This document shows, one piece after another, positions 1 to 10,688 of a DNA stretch of 60,000 nucleotides. Source of the stretch: Cryptomeria japonica (lineage: Eukaryota > Streptophyta > Pinopsida > Cupressales > Cupressaceae); assembly GCF_030272615.1 (NCBI RefSeq), contig NC_081415.1:624157740-624217739 (forward strand). The letters run 5' to 3'. How positions within the stretch are numbered: the first letter of the stretch is position 1; each line of letters starts with the position of its first letter. The notes beneath the pieces were generated by a model. The model made no database searches. It saw nothing but the letters and a program-made list of their open reading frames with translations, and had not been told where the DNA came from. A program made the translations under genes and the position numbers.

Positions 1-291
1 CTCAATCTCTTTGCAAAATCTCATAGTCATATCCTGCATTTCATTTTTTGTTGTCATGATCTCTTGTTTCAACTTGCTTATCATATCATTAAGTGATTCC
101 TTTTCATCATTCTCATTTTTCAATTTTTCACAAAGTTCTCTTCTCTTATTTCTTGTAACAGTAAGATTTTCTTGAAGTTCCTGAATGATATCCTGAGTTG
201 CTTTTAAATGATCTTCTAATTTGATATTTTTCAACTTCTCTACATCATAGTCAGTAAGAGCTCCTTCAAGTTGCTTCATCAGATTTTCCAT
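1..291 (-). CDS. Copia-type gag polyprotein, N-terminal part (runs off the window)
   Basis: Ninety-seven codons are open without a stop from an ATG at 291-289 to the left edge of the window. The peptide begins MENLMKQLEGALTDYDVEKL and is rich in Lys, Glu, Leu and Asp/Asn, with heptad-like spacing that suggests a long coiled coil. That composition is common in gag of some plant Copia elements, where gag forms the particle. The start codon lies about 60 bp downstream of a tRNA-Met-type primer-binding site, the usual leader length, so this ATG is the natural gag start. The zinc knuckle, protease and reverse transcriptase would lie outside the window. Unlike the other element frames here it carries no premature stop, so this element may be relatively young. 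A host coiled-coil protein is the alternative, but the adjacent PBS and LTR make that unlikely. Confidence 0.7.
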   Translation of the reverse strand, partial: MENLMKQLEGALTDYDVEKLKNIKLEDHLKATQDIIQELQENLTVTRNKRRELCEKLKNENDEKESLNDMISKLKQEIMTTKNEMQDMTMRFCKEIE

Positions 292-348
292 CTTTACCGG
301 TGTCAAGATCTTCCTCAAGCTGTTAGGCTACTGAAAATAGAGGACCAG

Positions 349-360
349 GCTCTGATACCA
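349..360 (-). other. Primer-binding site of the left Copia element
   Basis: Read on the minus strand this is TGGTATCAGAGC, complementary to the 3' end of plant initiator methionine tRNA, which primes minus-strand DNA synthesis in most plant Copia elements. It lies two bases inside the LTR end at 363. Confidence 0.85.
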
Positions 361-362
361 GT

Positions 363-1175
363 TGTTAGGGTTCCCACAGATACTGAGAGTGGGGGGGGGG
401 TGAATCAGCATCTAACCGGTATTCAAATTTTCTAAAGATAAAACATACAGAACATAAAGTAACAGTGTACCGGTATGCAAGAATTAATGTAATAAATAGA
501 ATCAAAAACATCCACATGAAAATAACACCATAACACAAGATGTTTAACAAGGAAACCCGGTGTGGGAAAAACCTTGGTGGTATTTGTGACCCACAATATT
601 CACTTACTGGCCAATAAGAGAATATTACTTACAATAGGGGCCTGCACATGCAGGAAAGCCAATTGCCTAGAGCACACTGCTCAGTGAGAAGTCACACTGA
701 CTTACAATAAGGAATAAAATAATCCAATGATCTATACTGCTTTATAATAGCATCTCCAATGCCAGCTTCAATACTGGTTCTTTCTTTGTTCTTTACATAT
801 ACCCTTAACCTATAATTCGCACATTAGGTCTGTCTAACAATTTTCTTTATGCTCACTTCCCTATCCCTACAAATGTCTATAATGATCTCCTTTATATACA
901 AGAGTCATTTTACTATTTGCCAAGTCGGCTTATAATAATAAACAAAATATTACATATCAAAAATCCTATCAGCCTTTGTGCCAGTATACATCTTTTCTTC
1001 TGTGCCGGTGCCGATGCTAGTGTAAAGTGGTCTTACTGATGCCGGTGCACTGTCTTGCTTGAATAATGCTTTGTTGGTAGAATGTCTTGCTGGTGCCATA
1101 GGATTGCAAGGTTTCCATCAATGACAAAACCTTCAATCACACACAATGTCTCATTGGAGTGTCCATATGCCAACA
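363..1175 (-). repeat. 5' LTR of the left Copia element
   Basis: On the minus strand the segment begins TGTTGGCATATGG and ends CCCTAACA next to the primer-binding site, giving TG...CA ends and a length of 813 bp. A run of ten C (391-400, G on the plus strand) followed by ACTCTCAGTATC lies near the 3' end. The same C-run plus CTCTCAGTA arrangement is seen near the ends of the Copia-2 LTRs in this window. The right boundary was chosen by LTR-start similarity, because the partner LTR is outside the window. Confidence 0.65.
889..898 (-). promoter_or_regulatory. TATA box of the left Copia LTR
   Basis: The minus strand reads TATATAAAGG, a strong plant TATA box, about 280 bp inside the LTR start. 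It would place the U3/R boundary roughly 30 bp further downstream on the minus strand. Prediction from sequence only. Confidence 0.5.
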
Positions 1176-3840
1176 TGGAGAACCACACAAGGTCTATGAA
1201 CACTCACTTGGTATTAGAATAGAAAGAACCTTCCTCTAGAACTTTGTTTGCAATGCACACATCATTGGTAATAATTGGTATGATGGATGGTCTATTAGGA
1301 CAGTAAATAAATTGCTTATTCTTTTTCCACCCTTTGAAACTACAACAAGGTATTTGACTTGGCAGGGTCCCCACACATCACTTCAACAACAAACATTAGG
1401 CAATTCAACCTTTTCCCTTCTCAGTGCATTTTTTTTTGTCTTTCGCTGGTTTTCTTAATCTGATACATAGGGATATCAAACCTTTCATGCCATCATCACA
1501 CACGCCTTCCAATATGTAGTCCTTTCATATTTTAGGTGGCTAAACACTATGTTGTTGTTTAGTATTGATGTAGTCTTAAGACATCTCATGACTCCATTAC
1601 ATGTCCACACTTGGTTTTACAAACACAACTCTATCGAAACAAAAACAATATCACTAGTAAAACTATGACTGTGACAATCACTACCCTTAGGACAGTCATA
1701 GAAATTTAATCTATTTCATTTGGTTTTGATCCACAAACCCTTTTGAAGGTTGCATAGGGTCACCTCACCCCCCTCTCTATCATCGACCACTTTAAAATAC
1801 CAATCGCTTGGTCTTCCCACCAAATTCTTCACTCTTACTACCTTTTATTGTTTGATACATAGAGATATCAGACTGTCCTCATGCCCAAACACATACCAAA
1901 TCTAATTTGGAGCCCTACACAAAACATAATATGATACATAGCATGAACAAAGGCCTTTCCACACATTTGGGTGAATTTATATGCATGAGAGACCAAACTT
2001 TACATTATTTACTCCTCTCGGTAAATACTAGGCAGGGTTTTGACATTTTTTGGAAAAACTATGATATCTTCTTTAAAACACTATGAAAATCAATGCCACA
2101 AAAAGACAAAATGAAGTTAACTCTATAAACTGCAATCTTGTATTTATTTTTAATTGATACTTTCCTACATTTTTTGATCTACCACCTTGTTAGAAATCTC
2201 ATCTCAATTATGCTTTGATGGATGTTGCATCCTATTACAAACCTCACATTTTGGCACTAGAAGAAAGGATTTTAGGAAAGGTTGTGGAATATGGCTTTTA
2301 AATCTACCAATTGTCATTCCATCATATGCATATGGATTTTACATGTAGAAGAAATAAATTGGATAAATAGGCCATATGTTGGATGATAAGTGAAGGATGT
2401 AAGTACTAAAGGTGTGGCACTAGTGGCTTTGGTACATGAAGGTGACTAGAGGTTGTGGAAGGAGAAATGGTGGAAGTTGGATCTATGGTAGTGGGAGTAG
2501 ATATTATTTACGCATGAAAATGTTAAGCTAATACTCATAAAATAGCTAGGAATCCAACTTAAGGCATTCTATTTGTTAATAAATTTCTCTACCATTGAGC
2601 TACTGCCCCCTTTCTTACCATTCCATTGTTGGCTTGAGTGTAGATTATTTTCAACACCCATTATAAGACACATTATAGGTTCTTGGGGCTCCTAGCCTAA
2701 CTTAGCTTTGATAACATTTTGAGCTACTACTTATGGACTAGTTAGGTTACCAAGATATGACCTTCTATTTGTTGTTAGAATGCGATCTATGACTAAGTAT
2801 TAGAGGATCTTACTAACTTGGGTATCATGCTTTTATGTGTCTTTGACATGACTCCCAGTAACTATATAAGGATCTTACTAGTCCAAGATCTATGAAAAAA
2901 TTTTAGCCATCTTATCACAGTCAAAGAGGGCAATAGTAATAAGTCTTCATGATGGAAGTCCATTAAAGGTGGTAGTAAACATAGTGAAAAATCCTAATCA
3001 TGTTTAGAGCAATAGGAAACACTAAGAACAAGAAAAATAGTCATGTGATAATGCATAGGACAACCTTAATGCCCAAGTTTAGAGAGCATATACAAGATGA
3101 ATAATGATAGTCTACCAGCAAGGATAAAGATAGGGGTAAGTTCAGTGTCGAGTACGTATAAGCAAGAATTTTCTGAGTTAGCATTATAGTATATATCAAC
3201 AAGTATGATATACATATTTAAATTCAGATTTGTGCATCATTGAATATAAATTAAGATTCTCTTAATCAAGTCAATGACAATTAATATCATATTAAGTTAA
3301 GAAGGTAAATTTTATCAATTTATTCAAACTAAATTAAAATAACATAATGTTACTACTAGACATAACATATGAATATATATATATGCACATCATCTCAAGA
3401 ATACATAATACAATCGGATTCAAGTTATGCAAATTATGGTAATACTGCAAATTCTTATAAGGAATAACAAATTGATTATAATGAAAAGACAATAAGTGGT
3501 TAATGCTGATACAAAGTAACACTAATAGGAAACTTTGATGACAATCTAATAAACATCACTATTGAACTTACCCCTACCTCATATAACCCTATGTTGGATA
3601 GGCCCCACCATAATTAGAAGATCCTAATTACTATTGTCCTAAACCTTGCATTGACTATCACAATTTGATAGTGAGTTGAGTTAGTCCATTAGCGAGATTG
3701 AGAAAGAGTTTGGTATTGAGTTTGGTGTTGGTGGAAGGTTTAAGGAGGTACACTATGACATGAAATGACTCTTCTTGTCCCTCATGTGAATGTGCTCCTC
3801 TTGAAGCACTATGACATGGATGACCCTTCCTTCCATTTCC
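1176..3840. other. AT-rich stretch, no gene recognised
   Basis: No coding frame of convincing length or recognisable family is visible on either strand. The short frames in this interval have no domain signature and low-complexity composition. It is probably decayed repeat DNA, possibly the interior of the CACTA-like element whose terminus lies at 5117. Confidence 0.4.
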
Positions 3841-4200
3841 TACACCATATTTTCTAACCCACACCTCATAACCTTTAGCTCACTTCCTATCATTATTATC
3901 TTCCATCTACCTTTCATATCCCCTCTCTTAATCTCCTTCACTTTCCTACATCCTATCCTAAACCTTAACGTCATACACATTTACTTTTACTTCATCTACC
4001 TAACCCTATTCCATCATTCACATCCTTTTATGTCCCCCCATTCACTTTCATACCTTCCAAACCCCTAACAAATCCTAACTTACTCTTTCACCATTACATC
4101 CTTCATCACTTACCTCCCTATCTTATCCTAACCCACACTTCATAACCTTATACCTCTCAACTTCCATTTTATACCACCTTCCTATCACAGTACACTTATC
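3841..4200. repeat. G-depleted pyrimidine/A-rich tract
   Basis: I count only about four G residues on the plus strand in 360 bp. The tract is built from variants of short words such as CCTATCCTAACC and CTTCCTA. One longer word, TAACCCACACCTCATAACC near 3855, recurs as TAACCCACACTTCATAACC near 4130. This looks like a degenerate minisatellite or a mutation-biased tract. The 85-codon frame across it is a by-product of the missing G, which removes TAG and TGA stops. Confidence 0.55.
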
Positions 4201-4784
4201 CTCCCCTCCAGAACACCGACACAAAATGGCACTCGATCACTACATAGTGGCTTGACGATCCTGCAATAGGGAGTTTCTATCACAACCATATATACCAGCA
4301 TCCATACCCAAGGTAAGCTCCTCCGCTAGAGCCTACGTTCAGGCCACTTCCAATGGATGTTGGATACAAGAGTGGCACAATTTGTGTTCTTCCCTAATTG
4401 ATCACACAGGTTTAGGTCATCTCGCTCCTTAATTAGGGTCCACCCTATAAAGAGGTTATGCCTATAAAGAGGATAATTAATCATTTCATTTGATCAACCA
4501 TCCCAATCAATCTTATTTATCACTTTTTCTACCAGACAATGAATATGAGCTAGGGAAAAAAAAATTATGAGAAGGAAAATTCATTATAATAAAGATAAAA
4601 CTTGATCATCAACCAACACAAATGCAACCTCCTATGTAAAATTCAAACAATTTCATCACTACATAAAGCAAATTGGACACATTGTCATAAACATAATTTT
4701 TTTTCTTCAAGAAAACATCCTGTGAATGAATTAGTTGATTACCCTACCTTTTATCTTCAACCATATCTTGGCGGAATCACAATC
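4201..4784. other. No gene recognised
   Basis: No coding signature is visible. A short word, CCTATAAAGAGG, occurs twice in near tandem at about 4444-4475. The stretch leads into the CACTA terminal region. Confidence 0.35.
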
Positions 4785-5117
4785 TAGAACTGTTTCCCTC
4801 CTTATAATACCTAGTTTTTTTGTGAATATGGCAGAGGTCGATGGGACGAAGAGGCGGGATTAATGTTTATCAAATGACTTGGTTTTTTTTTTTTTTTAAA
4901 GTAATGCACGTAGTCGTCAAAATTTCAACGAACGTGGGCACTTTTTCAAAAAATCACAAATTTCATTGCCAATTCCTTCTCCATGATAACAAAATGTTAA
5001 ATTATCGTCGGAATTCTGACGAGCGTGGGCATTTTTTCAAAAAAAAATCAGATTTGGTCACAATATGCCTTCTCCATCGGAAACCTTCGTCGGAATTTTA
5101 GGCCAAATGTATTAGTG
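4785..5117 (-). mobile_element. Terminal region of a CACTA (En/Spm) transposon
   Basis: Read on the minus strand, the segment starts at 5117 with CACTAATACATTTGG and continues with subterminal motifs such as GTCAGAATTCCGACGA. The second CACTA element at 44195 starts CACTAACTCATTTGG, identical at 13 of 15 positions, so both belong to related families. CACTA elements carry short CACTA terminal repeats and repeated subterminal motifs bound by the transposase. Sequence homologous to the Gypsy-1 LTR begins at 5118, so the element appears to have inserted into that LTR. The opposite terminus was not found; I do not know how much of 1176-4784 belongs to this element. Confidence 0.6.
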
Positions 5118-6069
5118 AAATATACATACATGTGTTACACCTTCTAATTTTTATTATTGTCTTTTATTTACTTGAAAGATAGAAGTGAAAGATTGTTCTC
5201 TTTCGGATATATAGTTGTTTGTCCATGAAAGATTGTTTTCTTGCTAGATATAATTGGTTGTAAATGAAAGATTGTTTCCTTCTATTTCTATTTAATGAAA
5301 AATTGTCTTCTTTAATATTATATTTTTATCATGTGAGAAATGCTAGATATGCTTGTGTTTCTGGGAAAGTTACCTTCCGGGACGAGTGCCAAATGTGCAA
5401 TCATAGAGAGAATAGTTTGCTTTTCCAAACTATATTTTATTGCTATGCATGGCATTATACTCAACCGAGTAACTAATTGACCATTGAAATAGGTGGATTG
5501 ATTTATGCTTTCTACCATATCCTTGATTGATGTTGCGTGTTTCTTAAAAGAATTAGAAAATAGAAAATGCATGTATCATTCTAGGCATGCACCAGATTCC
5601 ATCTTGTCTATCAAATTCTTTTTGCTAAGCAATTTGTGCAGGGTCGAGTATTCTTGATTGACCAAAGATTCCAGGGAAGTGTAAGCTTCAAGGTTGGGTG
5701 GAACAATCACTTGAACCTTGTTCTCCTCTTCATTCCAAAGATTGCATTGAAGATAGTTTAGATTGCAGATCAAAGGATGCATCTCATTCTTTACTTTATA
5801 TTTTCTTGTTATTGAACTTAAGGCATTAGAATGGCCTAAGTATTGTATGTAGATATGATTGAAATACTACTATATTTTCTTAATAATTAAATAATCTATA
5901 TCTTCTTATGCAAATCTCGTGTTTATAATGATAACATTGGAAATGATCATTTAGAACTAAGGATGAAATAGTGGAAGTAAGTAGACTTATTTAAGGAATT
6001 ATGATTTTATTTACAAAATTAAGAGAATTACATTTTACCATTGAAATTATAATGTTTTACATCTTTACA
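5118..6069 (+). repeat. Gypsy-1 5' LTR, right part only
   Basis: It aligns with 12528-13555: the words ATACATGTGTTACACCTTCT, GGATATATAGTTGTTTG and GCATTGAAGATAGTTTAGAT recur in order, and both copies end CATCTTTACA. The 3' copy contains roughly 70 extra bases near 12750-12830 that are absent here. The left part of this LTR is replaced by the CACTA terminus. Confidence 0.8.
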
Positions 6070-6072
6070 TTT

Positions 6073-6084
6073 TGGTATTAGAGC
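6073..6084 (+). other. Gypsy-1 primer-binding site
   Basis: The site reads TGGTATTAGAGC, one mismatch (C to T) from the initiator tRNA-Met complement TGGTATCAGAGC. It lies three bases after the LTR end CTTTACA. The mismatch is itself a C-to-T change. Confidence 0.75.
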
Positions 6085-6176
6085 GATAGGTTTGAAACAC
6101 TAGGGCCTGTGACCATTACGCTTAAGAAACATTCCTTGATACAAGAATTGTTGAATTGAAAAGGGTTATATAACTA

Positions 6177-9100
6177 CTAGAGCTGGATCAAGCAATGAGA
6201 ATGAAAGAGATGACCAAATTCTTGATCTTTTAAATCAATAGAATGCTAGGATGGATGGAATCAAAAAAGAAGTTTGAAGGGTTGGTGAGGTTCGAAATGA
6301 AATTCCTAGAGCTGAGGAACAACTTGATTAAAAAGAGAGGATTGAATGAGAGTTAGCCAAATATTTGAAATGGATAGCCCCACCTAAGTTTGATGGTAAG
6401 ACCATTGGTGATGGTGCTAAAGCTTGGGTAATTGAGATGGAGAAGTATTTTGAACTTTGTAACATGTCCAATGAAACTAAAGCAGTATGGGTTGCTTATC
6501 AACTTACTGGAGAAGCTGCAACATGGTGGGACAGTGAGAGATCTAAGAAGAAGTTATAGCCTAGTGATATTACTTAGGAACTATTTCTGTAATCATTTAG
6601 GAAGAGGTGGCTTCCTTCGTTATTCTTCGACAAGAAGATGACTAAATTCCAGAAACTAATGCAAGGTGGTATGATAGTTACTAAGTACTGGGACAAGTTC
6701 ACCAATCTCCTAAAGTATGTTCCACAGTACTAGATGGATGAATGATTCCGCATTCAGAAGTTCATCTTGGGTTTGAGGACTCACATTGGAGAAAAAGTGT
6801 ATATTCATAAGCCATTGACTATGGATGAAGTCTTTGAGAAAATAAACTAAACAAGAACCAAAGTTGCAGCAATTGGAGAATTTCCAAAAGAATGTGAATA
6901 CCAAACCGGGTTTTGGAAATAGGAAATTTTAAAATAATGATCATCAAAAGGGCAACTGATAGATAAGGAATTTGAAAAGAGCACCTAACACTCAAGAGAA
7001 AGGAAGAGTGAACCAGGATGGAAACAAGAAAATGAATAGTAACACCAACTTCACTAATCCCAATACTAGGAAGAACTTTGACAAGAATAGATTTGGTGGG
7101 CACCCAGGACCTAGAGATGGATGTTACAACTATGAGGGAAATCATTATGCTTCAAACTATCCACAACGTACCACTACTCAGAGAAGAGGAAATTATCAAG
7201 GAGCTTCACAACATCAGATTCATGTCGCGGTTAACAACCGCTAGGCTGATTTTCAGGCTTCACCTATCTAGATGATGGGTAAGTGTTTTGGTCAATCAGT
7301 TTATATTTTGATAGATACAGGAGCTACTGAATTCTTTATCGATCCTAAAGTAGTTTCTAGATTATCTATTAGACCTGGTTATATGTCAAATTCATGTATG
7401 GTTCAATATGGAAATCGAGCAGAGAAGAGGGTAGATTCATGTCTATTTTATAGTGATTTAGAGCATCCTAGTTTCCAAACTTAGGTTAATCTATATGTGG
7501 CCCCAGTGGGATCGTATGATGTAATCTTAGGTATCAATTGGTTAACTGAGCACAAAGCTGTAGTAAACTATGAGGATAAGGTTATTAGTTGTAGGGATGA
7601 TTTTGGAAATTCAGTTGAGATTTTTGGGTCTCAAAATCCTTTTGAATTGAGACACATCTCAGCTATGCAACTCAAGAAAGCCCAAAGGAAGGGATGTTCC
7701 ATCTTTGTTGTCATTATAAGCGATTTGGATAATGCCAAGAAGAGCCATAAGGATTATCCAGTTCATAGAGAGTTCTTGGATGTTTTTCGAGAATATCTTA
7801 CTAAGTTACCACCAAAAAGGGAATTTGATTTCTATATAGAACTCTTACCTAGAATTGAGCCACAATCTAAGGCTTCATATAGAATGACTACCATAGAATT
7901 GTATGAGCTTAAGGCTCAATTGCAAGAGTTGCTTAGGAAAGGTTTCACAAGACCTTGTGTATCCCTGTGGGGTGCACCAGTAATCTTCGTGAAGAAGAAA
8001 GATGGTACCTTGAGATTATGTATTGACTAAAGGATGCTAAACAAGGTAACCATTAATAAAATATTATCACCACATAAGGATTAAGGATGAGGATATTCCT
8101 AAGACATCATTTCAAACTTGGTATGGACACTATGAGTTCACAGTCGTACCTTTTGGTTTAGCCAGTGCCCCAACAACATTCATGAACCTTATGAACAACA
8201 TTTTTAGAGATTATCTGGATGATTTTGTGCTTATATTCATTGATGACATATTGATTTATTTCAAGAATGAAGAGGAACACAAGAAGCACTTAAGGATAGT
8301 TTTGCAATGATTAAGGGATCAAAATCTTTTTGGAAAGTTTTCAAAGTGTGCTTTCTTTCAATAAAAGGTGCACTATTTAGGTCATGTTATATCTGTTGAA
8401 GGAGTTTCAGTTGATCTTGCTAAGATAGAGGCAATTATATATTAGCCAACACCTTAGAGTGTTACAGAGGTCAAAATTTTAATGGGTCTTACAGCACACC
8501 ATAGGAAGTATGTGGAAGGATTTTCTAGAATAGCAACACCTATTACTTCTCTTCAGAAGAAGGGAAGGAAATTTGAGTGGAATGAGAAGTGTGAAGAGTT
8601 GTTTAAGCTCTTGAAGAAGAAATTGACAACAACAACAGTCTTGACTATACCAGATCCTAATGGACACTTCACAATGATTACAGATGACTCAGGTGAAGGT
8701 GTAGGAGCATTGTTAATGCAACAAGGAAAAGTGATTGCTTTCGAGTCAAGAAAATTGAAACAATATGAATTGAACTATGCACCACATGACTTAGATCTCT
8801 TAGCTATTGTTCATGCATTATAAATGTGGAGGAATTACCTTTTAAGGAAGCCATTTGAGCTGAAGACAAACCACTTAGGACTGAAATATATCTTTACACT
8901 ACCTAACCTTAATACAAGACAGAGAAGGTGGCTTGAATTCCTAAGTGAGTATGATTTTGGTATTGAATATATCAAAGGAAAGGAAAATAGGGTAGCAGAT
9001 GCTCTCATCATAAGAAGGCATCTATCTACTATGGTTACTAGAAGATCAAACTTGAAGCATCAAGTGTTGCAAAATCTTTCTAAAGATGAGCATTACCTAA

Positions 9101-10489
9101 GGGTTGAGAAAGCCTTGGGAGTAGATCCTTTAGCTCACCAATTTGATGGATATGTGTTGGAACCTGATGGTATTTTGAGATACCAAGGAAGGATGTATAT
9201 TCCTAAAGGTGGAGAATTAAGGAAATTAATATTGCATAAGGTGCACAATACACCTTATTTAGGACATCCTGGAGTGACAAAGATTGTAGCTGAATTGAGA
9301 TCTTTGTATTTTTGTCCTAAACTCAGGAAAGAGGTGATTGAGTATGTGGCACAGTGTTTGGAATGTCAGCAAGTGAAATTTGAGCATGTTCATTCAATAG
9401 GACTTTTGTTTCAACATGTCATAAGAGAGTATAAGTGGTAAGTAATTAGTATGGATTTTATCCAAGGATTACCTATGAGCAAAAACAAGCATGATACCAT
9501 CTTAGTAGTTGTGGATAAATTGACAAAAGTTGCACATTTCATACCTTGAAATCTCAAGGATGGATCATTTATTCTTGCAAAGAAATTTGTGCAAGAAATA
9601 TTATGATTACATGGTGTACCAGAAACCATTATTTCAGATAGGGATACTAGGATGACATCTAGGTTTTGGACAACATTGAATGCAGCTTTGGGAACCATAT
9701 TGAAGTTTAGTTCAACATATCATCCTCAAAGTAATGGCCAAACAGAAAGGGTTAATTAGGTTGTAGAATATCTTCTACGGATGTACTATATGGATCAGTA
9801 GTACAAGTGGGAGGAGTATTTGCCTTTGGTTGAGTTTGCATATAACAACTCTTTTCATGCATCCTCAAGAATGGCACCTTTTGAGGCACTCTATGGATGA
9901 AAGTGCCACACACCCATTAGTTAGGATAGAATGGAAGATAGGATCATTATTGGTCCTGATTTGCTCAAGGAAATGGATTAGCATATGAAGTTGATTAGGA
10001 CAAGATTGAAAGAGGCAACTGATAGACAGAAAAGCTATGCTAATAGAAATGGGACTTTCAAACAATTTTCTATAGGAGATAAAGTCTTTTTGAGGGTCAA
10101 GCCTCATAAGAGCTCTATCTCATTTGGGAAATCACCAAAGTTGGCACCAAGATATGTGACTCTTTGATGTGCTAGAATTTATTAATCCAGTCGCTTATAG
10201 ATTAGCTTTACCACCTACTCTAGCTCAAATGCATAATGTTTTCCATGTTTCTTTGTTGAAACCTTATCATCCTTATGCATCTCATATTCTTGATTCACGA
10301 TCTTTACCGGTACAAGATCCGGGGGTGGTGCTAGTGGAGCCCATCTGAATCCTAGATCAATGTAGCATGTATCTACATAACAAAGATTTCATTAAGTATA
10401 AGGTCCAGTGGGACCAATATTCAGAGGATAGTGCTACATGGGAGGATGTTGAGATGATTGACCATCATTTTCCTCATTTTATTTCTTAG
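6177..10489 (+). pseudogene. Gypsy-1 gag-pol polyprotein, decayed
   Basis: Gag (about 6177-7250) contains a retrotransposon-gag segment with TGEAATWWDSER near 6510 and a damaged zinc knuckle at about 7120-7167, in which one Cys is replaced by Tyr. The aspartic protease motif LIDTGAT lies at 7308-7328. RT starts near 7750; its IDDILIY motif is at about 8238-8258, but the block between the LNKV and [10 protein letters not shown] segments (about 8050-8070) is missing some 25 residues and with them the first catalytic Asp. RNase H spans about 8480-9050 and integrase about 9230-9950 (HHCC finger, Asp near 9452, SDRDTR near 9631, NGQTERVN near 9733). A chromodomain-like end (KVQWDQYSEDSATWED) precedes the TAG at 10487. 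More than fifteen in-frame stops are present, mostly where Gln, Arg or Trp is expected. Confidence 0.85.
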
Positions 10490-10675
10490 AGTAGTATTTT
10501 CTTAGTGCATGAGATACCTTATTACTCTGGTTTGATTTACATGTTGTGAACTTGTATAATATGAATTCTATTGTTATTGTTTATGTTTTGATTTGAGACT
10601 ATGATATATGGTTAATATTCTATGATACTATGTGCTTATTAATAGATAATAAGACATCAAGACGATGTCTCTTCC

Positions 10676-10688
10676 AAGTAGGGAAGGA
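10676..10688 (+). other. Gypsy-1 polypurine tract
   Basis: AAGTAGGGAAGGA lies directly before the LTR start TGTCATGAACG. Polypurine tracts prime plus-strand synthesis and define the left edge of the 3' LTR. Confidence 0.7.

Noticed and set aside
3811-4068. 85-codon ORF in the G-poor tract
   Set aside because: Absence of G removes most stop codons by chance, the composition is low complexity, and no family pattern is seen.
4658-5117. A short complete CACTA derivative starting at CACTACATAAAGC (4658)
   Set aside because: Only the first five bases agree with the terminus at 5117, the subterminal motifs are missing on the left, and the flanking triplets differ.
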